Shown here: piece after piece, positions 8,852 through 15,933 of the stretch
Layout of the letters: every line of letters begins with the position of its first letter
Position numbering within the stretch: position 1 is the stretch's first letter
Source: an uncultured Bacilli bacterium
Lineage (GTDB): Bacteria > Bacillota_I > Bacilli_A > RF39 > UBA660
Assembly: GCA_934120015.1 (NCBI GenBank)
Contig: CAKOTD010000008.1
Span: 1 to 43,526, forward strand
Length of the DNA stretch: 43,526 bases
Direction: 5' to 3'
Notes under the pieces: generated by a model
Seen by the model: the letters and a program-made list of their open reading frames with translations, nothing else
What the model was told of the DNA's origin: nothing
The model's database searches: none
Position numbers and translations under genes: made by a program

Positions 8852-9636
8852 TGGCTTTTATTGCGATAATAATAATAGTGGTATTTATTTTTGAATATCG
8901 TAATTTAATTGATACTAATAAGTTTATCAAAGACATGCGTCCTTATTCTAGAATGCTTATGGAAGATGATTATAAGTTCTTGGTAACTGTTAAGTATGGT
9001 GTAGATGCAGATGCTGAAGCACTTTATGATAAGAGAATACAAACAATGTTACTTACAATAATATTTATGCTTTTTATATTTATTTCTAATTTCACCTTTA
9101 TAAATGTTTTACTTTCATTTATAATTGGTTTTGTAGTATTTAAATTAGGCTATATAAAACTTCAAAAATATTATAAAAGTAATTTATATAGTATTGATAA
9201 AGCTTTACCATATTATTTAAAAAGTTTGGAAATCTTAATACAACATTACACAGTTCCTGTTGCAATTAGAAGATCTATAGATACTGCACCAGAAATATTT
9301 AAACCAGGTCTTGAAAGAATGATTTCAAGAATTGAAGCTGGTGATTCGACAGTTGATCCTTATATGGATTTTGCAAAGGAATATCCAGTAAGAGATTCTA
9401 TGCGTATGATGCGTTTATTATATCGTCTTAGTCTTGGTTCACAAGCTAATAAACAAGAACAGTTACTTATGTTTTCAAGAACTGTTTCATCACTACAAAA
9501 TAAATCTCGTGAACAAAGATATGCAGATAGACTTGACAGAATGGAATCAAAAACAATGCGTATGCTTTTTGTTACAGGTGGTTTATCTATTATGATATTA
9601 TTTGCTGCTATGTTTATGTTAATGGGTAGTGTATAG
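8851..9636 (+). CDS. tadC: TadC-like inner-membrane platform protein (T2SSF family)
   Basis: This 261-residue protein has an N-terminal hydrophobic helix, a central pair (about 62-105), a cytoplasmic helical T2SSF domain (LEILIQHYTVPVAIRRSID; ERMISRIEAGDST) and a C-terminal helix (about 236-258). It pairs with the preceding TadB-like protein, as in all Tad loci. It is the last gene of the CpaB-CpaF-TadB-TadC block; a new promoter begins 15 bp beyond its stop. It is somewhat short for TadC, and the split between TadB and TadC roles follows gene order rather than a diagnostic motif. Confidence 0.78.
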   Translation: MAFIAIIIIVVFIFEYRNLIDTNKFIKDMRPYSRMLMEDDYKFLVTVKYGVDADAEALYDKRIQTMLLTIIFMLFIFISNFTFINVLLSFIIGFVVFKLGYIKLQKYYKSNLYSIDKALPYYLKSLEILIQHYTVPVAIRRSIDTAPEIFKPGLERMISRIEAGDSTVDPYMDFAKEYPVRDSMRMMRLLYRLSLGSQANKQEQLLMFSRTVSSLQNKSREQRYADRLDRMESKTMRMLFVTGGLSIMILFAAMFMLMGSV

Positions 9637-9651
9637 TATTTGTATAGTTTA

Positions 9652-9680
9652 TTGAAATTTTAATTTTATTTGGTTATAAT
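9652..9680 (+). promoter_or_regulatory. Strong promoter ahead of the small pilin-like genes
   Basis: TTGAAA at 9652-9657 and a perfect TATAAT at 9675-9680 are separated by 17 bp. It gives the Flp-sized protein at 9711 its own start, as expected if a major subunit is needed in excess over the assembly machine. Confidence 0.75.
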
Positions 9681-9710
9681 TAGGTTAGAAAAATAGGGAG
9701 GTGAATATTA

Positions 9711-9899
9711 ATGAAAGAAGCTACAGGAGAAGCAAATATGACAATTGTTACAGTTGTTTTAATTGGTATTGTATCATTAGTTGGTATTCCTTTAATTAGA
9801 AGTTTAATTAATAATACAAAAGATGCAAGTGAGTGCCAAGCAAGTGGTGGTTCATGGGTAAATGGAAAGTGTGAGCGTGCTGATTCAGGAAATGCTTAA
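9711..9899 (+). CDS. Flp-sized pilin-like small protein
   Basis: This 62-residue protein has a short N-terminus (MKEATGEANM), a hydrophobic helix at about residues 10-30 and a small Cys-containing tail (two Cys, ECQASGGSW...CERAD). The length and layout are those of Flp/Tad major pilins, and it follows the TadC-like gene with its own strong promoter and an AGGGAGGTG ribosome site. The usual Flp leader with G-x4-E-Y/F is missing. The MKE-x-x-G start is shared with three neighbouring pilin-like proteins, so a different processing site or no processing is possible. The best candidate for the Tad major subunit, by inference. Confidence 0.6.
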   Translation: MKEATGEANMTIVTVVLIGIVSLVGIPLIRSLINNTKDASECQASGGSWVNGKCERADSGNA

Positions 9900-9936
9900 T
9901 AATTGTTATAATAATATTTAGTGAAGGGGTGAATTC

Positions 9937-10422
9937 ATGAGAACGAGTATAGGTGGGACTGCTACATTATATATATTTATAATTTTCTTTATTTTGATAG
10001 CGTTTATACTTACCGGTACTGTTATCTATTATAAAGGTTATAAGATTAATAGTCAGATAGCGAATTCACTTGAAAAGTATGAAGGATATAACTCTTATTC
10101 TGCTGCTGATATGGATAGAGTTTTTAAAAATCTGGGTTATCGTGTTAAAAAAAATAATCAATTTTGTGTTAAATCTGCTAGTAGTGGAGAAAAATCTGCT
10201 TGCTTAGAGAATAATGGTGATTACGAATTTGAACTAATTTGCACTAGAAGTGATAAGAATAAAAGTGATCAATATGAGGGTGGAAATTATTATATAACAT
10301 ATAAGGTAAAAACCTATATATTTATTGATCTACCATTTAACGTTTCATTAAAAATACCAGTTACTACTAAGACTAATCCGATTTATCAATTTACTGATTA
10401 TGAAAATGGTTTGGGGTGTTAA
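9937..10422 (+). CDS. Pilin-like single-pass protein (first of a related pair)
   Basis: This 161-residue protein starts MRTSIGG, has a hydrophobic helix (about 9-31), then a soluble domain of about 125 residues with four Cys. It is related to the next protein (10426): both have a helix after the membrane segment, then a 'LGYR/MGYK' turn, and end with a 'hydrophobic-LP-x-F' beta segment and Tyr-x-Phe motif. TadE/TadF-like or minor-pilin roles would fit, but no diagnostic motif is present. It is 37 bp after the Flp-sized gene with a GAAGGGGTG ribosome site, and 3 bp before its relative. Confidence 0.55.
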   Translation: MRTSIGGTATLYIFIIFFILIAFILTGTVIYYKGYKINSQIANSLEKYEGYNSYSAADMDRVFKNLGYRVKKNNQFCVKSASSGEKSACLENNGDYEFELICTRSDKNKSDQYEGGNYYITYKVKTYIFIDLPFNVSLKIPVTTKTNPIYQFTDYENGLGC

Positions 10423-10425
10423 TAT

Positions 10426-10902
10426 ATGAGAGAAGCTATTGGAAGCTCACAAATATTATTAATAATTGTAGTCTTAATAGTTGTTATTATGATGTTTTTA
10501 GCTGGGTCAATTGGTTATACAAAGGCATTTAAAGCTAGAAATTCTATAGTAAATATTGTTCAAACTCATGGTAGATATGGAAAAAGTGCTGAAGCTGTAT
10601 TAGAAGAGGCTAGGGACGAGATTGGTAATATATTAAATGAAATGGGATATAAAACAAATATTGGTTCAAAATTAGATTGCACTGATAGAAATTCAGATGA
10701 AAAGTATGATGTTTATGAAGTGGCACATGATAGAGATTATAGTTTTTGTATTTATCGTTTTGTTGATAAACAAGGTAATCAATTGTATGGAGTAGAAACT
10801 TATATGTATTTTGAATTGCCTGTTTTTGGAAGAAATGATAGATTTGCATTCCCTATATATGGGGATACATATACATTTTTTCAATATGGTCCAAGAGAAT
10901 AG
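10426..10902 (+). CDS. Pilin-like single-pass protein (second of a related pair)
   Basis: This 158-residue protein starts MREAIGS, has a long hydrophobic helix (about 9-28), a positively charged junction and a soluble domain with two Cys. Its organisation mirrors the preceding protein (see the shared GYR/GYK turn and the C-terminal ELPVF segment), so the two probably arose by duplication and diverged. TadE/TadF-like minor pilins are the nearest architectural match. It lies 13 bp before the TadZ-like gene, consistent with a Tad operon. Confidence 0.55.
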   Translation: MREAIGSSQILLIIVVLIVVIMMFLAGSIGYTKAFKARNSIVNIVQTHGRYGKSAEAVLEEARDEIGNILNEMGYKTNIGSKLDCTDRNSDEKYDVYEVAHDRDYSFCIYRFVDKQGNQLYGVETYMYFELPVFGRNDRFAFPIYGDTYTFFQYGPRE

Positions 10903-10915
10903 AAGGGATGATTAA

Positions 10916-11935
10916 ATGAATGTTATAATAGCAAATAAGTTTCAATCTATGTTGCAAAGCTTAGAGATTGAAACCCTTAAAACTTTAAATGGAGAATTTA
11001 CTGTTGATGAAATTATATCTCAATTTAAAGTTATGTTTTTCCAAAGAATGATTCTTGATATAACTGCTATTAAAGATTATAAAAATATAGAAAACTTACA
11101 GAAATTAGCAATCTCACTTGATGCAGATAAAATAATTTTGTTATTAAATGATGATGCAGAGAGCAGTTCTACTTCTTTCCAATCAAAGTTGATTTCAATG
11201 GGAATATATAATTTTACTCAAACATTAGAAGGTATAAATTATTTATATAATCATCCTAATAACTATCGTGATGTAGCACACATTCAGCAACTTGATATGG
11301 TTGGTGGACAAGTATATGCACAACCAACAACACAAACTGATTATCAAACTGAAACAATATATGTTGAAAAAAGTGGACCTAGAATAATAGGAATTAAAAA
11401 TATTACACAACAAAGTGGGGCAACTACTTTGTTATACATGATGCTTAGTCAATTAAAAAAGAATTACTCTGTTGTTGGTGCTGAAATAAATAAAAGAGAT
11501 TTTACTTATTTTCCTGGAAAAGATAAAAATTTGTTTAGCATTAAAGCTGCTGAATTAGGTAATTTTATAGTTCAACATAGTGATAAAGAAGTCATTTTAG
11601 TTGATTTAAATGATTCTAATGCAGAAAATTTATGCAGTGAGGTTATTTATTTAATAGAACCTTCTGTTATTAAGTTAAATAAGTATATGCTTTTGAATCC
11701 TAAAGGGTTAACTCCATTTAAGGGTAAAAAGATAATTATTAATCAAAGTTTATTAAGTCAAAAAGATATATTAGATTTTGAATATGAATCAAAGTTAAAG
11801 GTATTTTTCAATATGCCACCTCTTGATGAAAGGGAAGCTAATATATATATATTAAATGTTTTCTTGGTAAAATTAGGTTTTGCTAAACAAGAAGATGTTG
11901 AAACTGAAAAGAAAAAGAAGGGTTTATTTAAATAA
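10916..11935 (+). CDS. CpaE/TadZ-like localisation protein with degenerate P-loop
   Basis: This 339-residue protein has an N-terminal receiver-like alpha/beta domain (about 1-120, including DADKIILLLNDD), a linker rich in Gln and Thr, and a C-terminal ParA/MinD-like fold (about 155-325). In the C-terminal domain the nucleotide loop reads TQQSGATTLL, so neither Walker A lysine is kept, and a later strand reads EVILVDLND. TadZ/CpaE proteins place the Tad machine in the cell and commonly have altered P-loops. It closes the Tad half of the locus, and is followed by a dyad and promoter ahead of the VirB2-like genes. Identification rests on domain layout and neighbours. Confidence 0.65.
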   Translation: MNVIIANKFQSMLQSLEIETLKTLNGEFTVDEIISQFKVMFFQRMILDITAIKDYKNIENLQKLAISLDADKIILLLNDDAESSSTSFQSKLISMGIYNFTQTLEGINYLYNHPNNYRDVAHIQQLDMVGGQVYAQPTTQTDYQTETIYVEKSGPRIIGIKNITQQSGATTLLYMMLSQLKKNYSVVGAEINKRDFTYFPGKDKNLFSIKAAELGNFIVQHSDKEVILVDLNDSNAENLCSEVIYLIEPSVIKLNKYMLLNPKGLTPFKGKKIIINQSLLSQKDILDFEYESKLKVFFNMPPLDEREANIYILNVFLVKLGFAKQEDVETEKKKKGLFK

Positions 11936-11951
11936 AATAATTAAAATGTAT

Positions 11952-11998
11952 AACAAATGTATAATAAATTTGACTTTTTATACTATTTGTTGTAACAT
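11952..11998 (+). promoter_or_regulatory. Promoter overlapped by a long dyad, upstream of the VirB2-like pair
   Basis: AACAAATGTATA at 11952-11963 is nearly complementary to TATACTATTTGTT at 11979-11991, with one extra base. TTGACT at 11970-11975 and TAACAT at 11993-11998, 17 bp apart, look like a promoter whose -35 box sits inside the dyad. This could be an operator or a transcript-end hairpin of the TadZ gene; there is no long T tract. Confidence 0.45.
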
Positions 11999-12023
11999 TA
12001 GATATGTATAGGAGGTTATTTAT

Positions 12024-12389
12024 ATGGATTTGTTTAATGTGATGGATAATATTTGTCAAAATGTATTGGGTGACAAAGGAGTTCCAGAAACGTTGGCTAA
12101 TATAATGCATTATATTTATTTAGGAATTCAGGTTATTGTACCAGTTTTGCTTATTATATTTGGGATGATAGAACTTGGCAAGGCAATTTCTGCTCAAAAA
12201 GAAGATGAGATAAAAAAAGCCCAATCTAGTTTTCTAAAAAAATTGATATTAGCAGTTTTAGTATTCTTAGTACTAACTATCACACAATTTGTATTTGATT
12301 TTGCTTCTGGTGGAGATTCTGAGGATACAACAGGTTCTGTATGGAAATGTATTTGTGAAATGATGAAAGGTGCAGGTAATTGTGATTAG
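12024..12389 (+). CDS. VirB2/TrbC-like T4SS pilin (tandem copy 1)
   Basis: This 121-residue protein has two transmembrane helices (about 31-51 and 70-91) joined by a charged amphipathic loop (GKAISAQKEDEIKKAQ). This is the typical topology of VirB2/TrbC-type pilin subunits of monoderm T4SSs. It has no cleavable signal peptide. An AGGAGG site precedes the ATG, and the dyad/promoter at 11952-11998 lies upstream. It overlaps and closely resembles the next gene, so the pair is a tandem duplication. Two Cys in the C-terminal tail and one in the N-terminal region are shared by position with copy 2. Confidence 0.75.
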   Translation: MDLFNVMDNICQNVLGDKGVPETLANIMHYIYLGIQVIVPVLLIIFGMIELGKAISAQKEDEIKKAQSSFLKKLILAVLVFLVLTITQFVFDFASGGDSEDTTGSVWKCICEMMKGAGNCD

Positions 12390-12765
12390 TAATAGTCTAT
12401 TCCTATTAGATGCCTGTTCTTCATCAAATTCTGCTTGTCAAGATACTATTGGTAAACAGGGTATTCCAGGTGATATTGTTTCTATAATTCACTATGTATA
12501 TCTTGGAATTCAGGTTGTTGTACCTGTAATACTTATAATCTTTGGAATGATAGAACTTGGAAAAGCAATAGCTGCTCAAAAGGAAGATGAAATTAAAAGG
12601 GCACAAAGTTCATTTTTGAAAAAGTTAATTATTGCTGTTATTGTATTCTTAGTTTTTTCGATAGTAAAATTTGTATTTGATTTTGCCGGTGGTGGTGCAG
12701 ATATATGGACTTGTATCAGTGATATATTAAAAGACAATTGTAAAGAAATTCCAAAAGTAGGTTAA
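12382..12765 (+). CDS. VirB2/TrbC-like T4SS pilin (tandem copy 2)
   Basis: This protein of about 127 residues is nearly colinear with the preceding one: GKQGIPGDIVSIIHYVYLG, then two membrane helices separated by GKAIAAQKEDEIKRAQ. The start is uncertain; GTG 12382 overlaps the end of copy 1 by 8 bases with AGG upstream, and an alternative GTG lies at 12370. The overlap suggests coupled translation and equal dosage of the two subunits. The stop codon is inside the terminator hairpin at 12753-12774, so the pair is transcribed as its own short unit, as is common for major pilins. Confidence 0.74.
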   Translation: MISNSLFLLDACSSSNSACQDTIGKQGIPGDIVSIIHYVYLGIQVVVPVILIIFGMIELGKAIAAQKEDEIKRAQSSFLKKLIIAVIVFLVFSIVKFVFDFAGGGADIWTCISDILKDNCKEIPKVG

Positions 12766-12778
12766 ACCTACTTTTTTT
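12753..12778 (+). terminator. Strong terminator after the VirB2-like pair
   Basis: A 9-bp stem AAAAGTAGG/CCTACTTTT has a 5-nt loop and is followed by a run of Ts. The gene's TAA stop is within the loop region. Confidence 0.85.
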
Positions 12779-12936
12779 GGTGAGCTAATAATTAAAAATA
12801 GTGTATATTTTGTCAAAATATTTATTTTCTTATAATTTCTTTTAAAAAAAATCAATAGTAATAAATTGACAGAATTATAAAAAATTACTCTGTATCGTAA
12901 TAAATTGGCAAAAAATTAAATAGAGATAATTATAGT

Positions 12937-13110
12937 ATGAGTTTTGAATTTATTTTTCATATATCTTCTTTGGCATGTAATACTATATATAGTAATGTAA
13001 AGAATTATAAAGTTTACGATTTGAATGCTTCAGGTATTTTGGATTCAATAATGTATAAATTAGTACTAATACTAAAAAAATATAATATTAATAGTAAAGT
13101 TATTAATTAA
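12937..13110 (+). CDS. Small ORF of 57 codons, doubtful
   Basis: ATG at 12937 opens 57 codons ending at TAA 13108-13110. No good ribosome site is present and no family is recognised. The 3' part runs through the left copy of the flanking direct repeat and into the dispersed 23-bp repeat. It may be a chance reading frame or a gene remnant at the insertion junction. Confidence 0.2.
   Translation: MSFEFIFHISSLACNTIYSNVKNYKVYDLNASGILDSIMYKLVLILKKYNINSKVIN
13050..13075 (+). repeat. Left flanking direct repeat, part A
   Basis: The 26 bp at 13050-13075 match 17085-17110 with one mismatch (core ATAAATTAGTACTAAT). In the right copy part A runs straight into part B; here the two parts are separated by 49 bp. 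Confidence 0.8.
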
Positions 13111-13122
13111 AAAGTCAAGTGC
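13100..13122 (+). repeat. Dispersed 23-bp repeat, copy 1
   Basis: The 23 bp at 13100-13122 are identical to 43453-43475 (core AAAAAGTCAAGTGC). The sequence lies within the 49 bp that interrupt the left flanking repeat. It could be the end of a mobile element or its footprint; this is inference. Confidence 0.7.
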
Positions 13123-13124
13123 CA

Positions 13125-13151
13125 TTTTTAAATTAACGGAATAGTTAACTA
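13125..13151 (+). repeat. Left flanking direct repeat, part B, with palindrome TAGTTAACTA
   Basis: The 27 bp at 13125-13151 match 17111-17136 with one substitution and one single-base indel. Both end in the 10-bp palindrome TAGTTAACTA (13142-13151 and 17127-17136). Confidence 0.8.
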
Positions 13152-13198
13152 ATGATGTGTATACATTAAAAAAAGGATTAACATATAAACATAAAAAG

Positions 13199-13227
13199 TT
13201 GACTTATTTATTAAAAAAGCATATAAT
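13199..13227 (+). promoter_or_regulatory. Promoter of the AbiE toxin-antitoxin operon
   Basis: TTGACT at 13199-13204 and TATAAT at 13222-13227 have a 17-bp spacer. Transcription would start about 60 nt before the AbiEi ATG. Confidence 0.72.
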
Positions 13228-13295
13228 GTTATTATTAATTGAAAAAATATCAATAAATAAATAAAATAATAACATAATATATAGGAGGTAATGAT

Positions 13296-13949
13296 ATGAA
13301 TTATAATGATATTTTAATTAAATATATTGATAAATGTCCTTATGATGAACCTATTTTTATTGAAGAGATTAAGGATTATTTTAAAAAGATAGTTCAAGAC
13401 AATTTTGAAAATACTTTTAAAAACATTTATGTATACATAAATAGACTAGTTAAGGAAAATAAATTATCTCAATTTATAAAAGGTATTTATTATAAACCTA
13501 AAAAAGGTGTATTTGGTAATAAACCATTAAATATTAACAAAGTTATTGAAAAGAAATATATATGTGACGAAAACGGAACAAAAGGATATTTTACTGGAGC
13601 CTATTTATTTAATAAAGTGGGACTTACAACACAAGTTCCTAAAGAAATATTAATTGTAACTAACGAGTGCCCTAATTTTAATGATTATAATAATAAAAAT
13701 TTAGGAGTCACTATTAGAAAGCCTAAAACTTTAATTAATGAAGATAATTATAAATATTTACAATTATTTGATATATTAACTAATAAAGATAATATTAAAA
13801 TAGAAGTAGATAATGAAAAAGAAATTATTTATAAATTTATTGAAAATAATAAATTAGAATTTGAAAAAATATTTGAATATGCTAATAAAATAAATAATTT
13901 AAAACCAATAATGAAGTTATATGAACTAGGAGGCAACAATGTTAAGTAA
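13296..13949 (+). CDS. abiEi: AbiEi-like type IV antitoxin (DUF6088-like)
   Basis: This 217-residue protein has an N-terminal winged-helix-like domain (about 5-70, ending in LSQFIKGIYYKPKKGVFG, the usual 'G-x-Y' wing), then an AbiEi-type C-terminal domain. In AbiE systems this protein represses the operon and counteracts the nucleotidyltransferase toxin. An AGGAGG site precedes the ATG, and a good promoter lies at 13199-13227. The toxin gene overlaps it by 11 bp, the standard AbiE arrangement. It opens the inserted island, whose base composition is even more AT-rich than the flanking secretion genes. Confidence 0.78.
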   Translation: MNYNDILIKYIDKCPYDEPIFIEEIKDYFKKIVQDNFENTFKNIYVYINRLVKENKLSQFIKGIYYKPKKGVFGNKPLNINKVIEKKYICDENGTKGYFTGAYLFNKVGLTTQVPKEILIVTNECPNFNDYNNKNLGVTIRKPKTLINEDNYKYLQLFDILTNKDNIKIEVDNEKEIIYKFIENNKLEFEKIFEYANKINNLKPIMKLYELGGNNVK

Positions 13950-14871
13950 AGATCTTTTAGAAGAATTAATTTTAAATATAAATAATAGAACAGGTATAAG
14001 AAACGATATATTAGAAAAAGATTATTACGTTTGTCTTGTATTAAAAGATTTATCAAAAAAGCAAGATAAATTACAAGCATATTTTAAAGGTGGAACAGCA
14101 ATATATAAGATATTAGATCATATGAACAGATTTTCTGAAGATATAGATTTAACTGTAAAAGTTAATGATAACGAAACTAATAATAGTAATAAAATGAGGC
14201 TTAAAAATTCAGCACTTGGATATAAAATACAAGGATTAGAACTAGATAAAGAAGAAACAATAGATAAAAAAGGCAGTATAACCTCATTTTATAAATATTA
14301 TTCCTTATTTAGTATAAATGAATTGTTCAAGTCAGAAAAAATTCAGATAGAATCAACATCGTTTACAGTATCAGAACCTGTTAGCACATATACTATTGAA
14401 CCATTAATATATAAATACGCACTAGATAATGAAAAGAAAATATTAAAAGAAGAATACGATATATCTGAATTTAATATTGAAATAATTAAATTAGAGAGAA
14501 TATTTGTTGATAAGATATTTGCGGCTGAATTTTATTTTGAAAGAAATATGTATGAAGATGTATCAAAGCATTTATATGATATTTCTATTATGATTAAAAA
14601 TGGTGATATTAAGAAAATGTTAAAGAACAAACAAGAATTAAATAAATTAATTAGTTATAAAAGAAAAGAAGAAGAGTCAAGATTAGGTGGTATTGCAAGT
14701 AATAAAGAAATAAAAGATTTTAATTATATGAACCTCAAATTTAATGATGAACTAATTAATGCTTTTAATAAAATGCAAAGAATATATGTTTTAGATGATG
14801 AAAGTATGTTAACTATTGATGAGGTTAAAAATACAATTAAAATATTATTTGAAATATTTAAAGATCTATAG
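13939..14871 (+). CDS. abiEii: AbiEii-like nucleotidyltransferase toxin
   Basis: This 310-residue protein is the toxin half of a type IV toxin-antitoxin pair. The nucleotidyltransferase signature is clear: FKGGTAIYK (Gly51-Gly52) followed by RFSEDIDL (Asp68 and Asp70, the metal-binding pair). Further conserved features are a later Lys-containing helix (ERIFVDKIFAAEF) and the HLYDISIM segment. AbiEii enzymes modify cellular RNAs with nucleotides, causing growth arrest and phage abortive infection. All catalytic residues I can check are present, so it looks intact. ACTAGGAGGCAAC supplies a ribosome site inside the antitoxin gene. Confidence 0.87.
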   Translation: MLSKDLLEELILNINNRTGIRNDILEKDYYVCLVLKDLSKKQDKLQAYFKGGTAIYKILDHMNRFSEDIDLTVKVNDNETNNSNKMRLKNSALGYKIQGLELDKEETIDKKGSITSFYKYYSLFSINELFKSEKIQIESTSFTVSEPVSTYTIEPLIYKYALDNEKKILKEEYDISEFNIEIIKLERIFVDKIFAAEFYFERNMYEDVSKHLYDISIMIKNGDIKKMLKNKQELNKLISYKRKEEESRLGGIASNKEIKDFNYMNLKFNDELINAFNKMQRIYVLDDESMLTIDEVKNTIKILFEIFKDL

Positions 14872-14882
14872 GGGAGATGCTA

Positions 14883-15314
14883 ATGAATTATGAAAAGAAA
14901 ATGAATGAAAATGTTAAAAGAAATAAGAAATATTTAAATGAATTTGAAAAATGGTTAAATAAAAAAGGGTTAGTAAATAAAACTATAAAAAAACACTTAA
15001 ATAATACCGACTTATTTATTAATGATTATTTGAACTATTATGACATTACAAAAGCAGAAGATGGTCTTGATAAAATATTTTCATTTTTAAATGGTTGGTT
15101 TATAGAAAAATGTATATGGTCATCAAGAAATTCATTAAAGGAAACAGCAACTAGTCTTAAGAAGTTTTATCAATATATGAGTGAAAATAATTATGTTAAT
15201 GTTAATGATTATAAAAAAACATTTGATTTTATTAAAGATAATATGGATGAATTATTAGAAAATGTTGATGAATTTAATAATTTTGATGAAGATGATTATT
15301 ATGATTTATTTTAG
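14883..15314 (+). CDS. Core-binding-domain-only integrase-like protein
   Basis: This protein has 143 residues from ATG 14883 (GGGGAG six bases upstream; ATG 14877 is too close to that site). It is all-helical, and its middle resembles the SAM-like N-terminal core-binding domain of tyrosine recombinases: LNEFEKWLNKKGLV, then LKETATSLKKFYQYM. The catalytic domain with the R-H-R-Y residues is absent and no second ORF supplies it. The C-terminus is very acidic (DEDDYYDLF). It could be a remnant, a regulator, or an immunity or accessory protein of the AbiE unit. Function is unknown. Confidence 0.5.
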   Translation: MNYEKKMNENVKRNKKYLNEFEKWLNKKGLVNKTIKKHLNNTDLFINDYLNYYDITKAEDGLDKIFSFLNGWFIEKCIWSSRNSLKETATSLKKFYQYMSENNYVNVNDYKKTFDFIKDNMDELLENVDEFNNFDEDDYYDLF

Positions 15315-15330
15315 TTAATGGGAGGTAAAA

Positions 15331-15930
15331 ATGACTAAAGTATTAACTTTTAGAGTAGGAATAGAAGGGTTAGAAGATAAAATATGGAGAGAAATAGAAA
15401 TTACAGATAGAAGAACAGTAGCAGATTTAGCATACACAATACTTGCAACGTTTGATTCACTTGCTTATCATTTATATAATATCAAATATAAAAATTATAT
15501 ATTTGATAGTTGGGTTTGTGTAGAAGATAATCAGGATTATGAGGAGTTATCAAATGCTACTATCACTAAGCTTTGTGAACTAAAATTAAAGAAAAATGAT
15601 AAATTGGAAATGGAATATGATTATGGTTCAACTACAACATTTAAAATAACATATATTGATCAAAGAGATATGAATGAATATGAAGGATATTTGTATCCTA
15701 ATATAATTAATGGAGCAGGACGTGGAATGCTAGATGATATGTGTGATTTTGAATTAAAGGAAATAGTAGATGACACTGATAAAAAAGGTTATTCAGAGCA
15801 TTACGTTACACCAGGATACGAGAAGTATGAGAAATACGACTATAGAAAGTTTAATTTAAAAACAAATAATAAGAAGTTAAAAGGGTTAGTTTTAGAAATT
15901 AAAAATGGGTATGAAGTTGATGGTGAATAA
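15331..15930 (+). CDS. pRiA4b ORF-3-like protein
   Basis: This 199-residue protein has the layout of plasmid pRiA4b ORF-3-like proteins. An N-terminal beta-strand region ends in IWREIEI with 'TVADLAYTILATFD' and a 'YHLYNIKYKNYIF' segment. A central YDYGSTTTFKITYI motif (the family's Y-D-F/Y-G-D-x-W-x-H region) follows, then 'YPNIINGAGRGMLDDMCD' matching the P-x-C-x-x-G-x-G-A-x-P-P-E-D segment. The family is common on mobile elements and defence-rich islands; its biochemical role is unknown. GGGAGG precedes the ATG. It is 17 bp after the integrase-like gene and 4 bp before a broken gene, so one operon is likely. Confidence 0.6.
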   Translation: MTKVLTFRVGIEGLEDKIWREIEITDRRTVADLAYTILATFDSLAYHLYNIKYKNYIFDSWVCVEDNQDYEELSNATITKLCELKLKKNDKLEMEYDYGSTTTFKITYIDQRDMNEYEGYLYPNIINGAGRGMLDDMCDFELKEIVDDTDKKGYSEHYVTPGYEKYEKYDYRKFNLKTNNKKLKGLVLEIKNGYEVDGE

Positions 15931-15933
15931 ACT

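Larger units (their letters stand above)
12779..13295. other. Gene-poor boundary between the T4SS pilins and the inserted island
   Basis: About 500 bp with no convincing gene. It holds an 8-bp dyad ATATTTTG-T-CAAAATAT (12805-12821), two near-copies of TAATAAATTGRCA (about 12860 and 12898), a weak small ORF (12937-13110), the left flanking repeats of the island (13050-13075 and 13125-13151), a dispersed repeat (13100-13122), and the promoter for the AbiE pair (13199-13227). The mix of repeats suggests an old insertion junction. Confidence 0.6.

Noticed and set aside
10610..10884. Minus-strand open frames opposite the second pilin-like gene
   Set aside because: Codon use and composition are those of antisense shadow frames.
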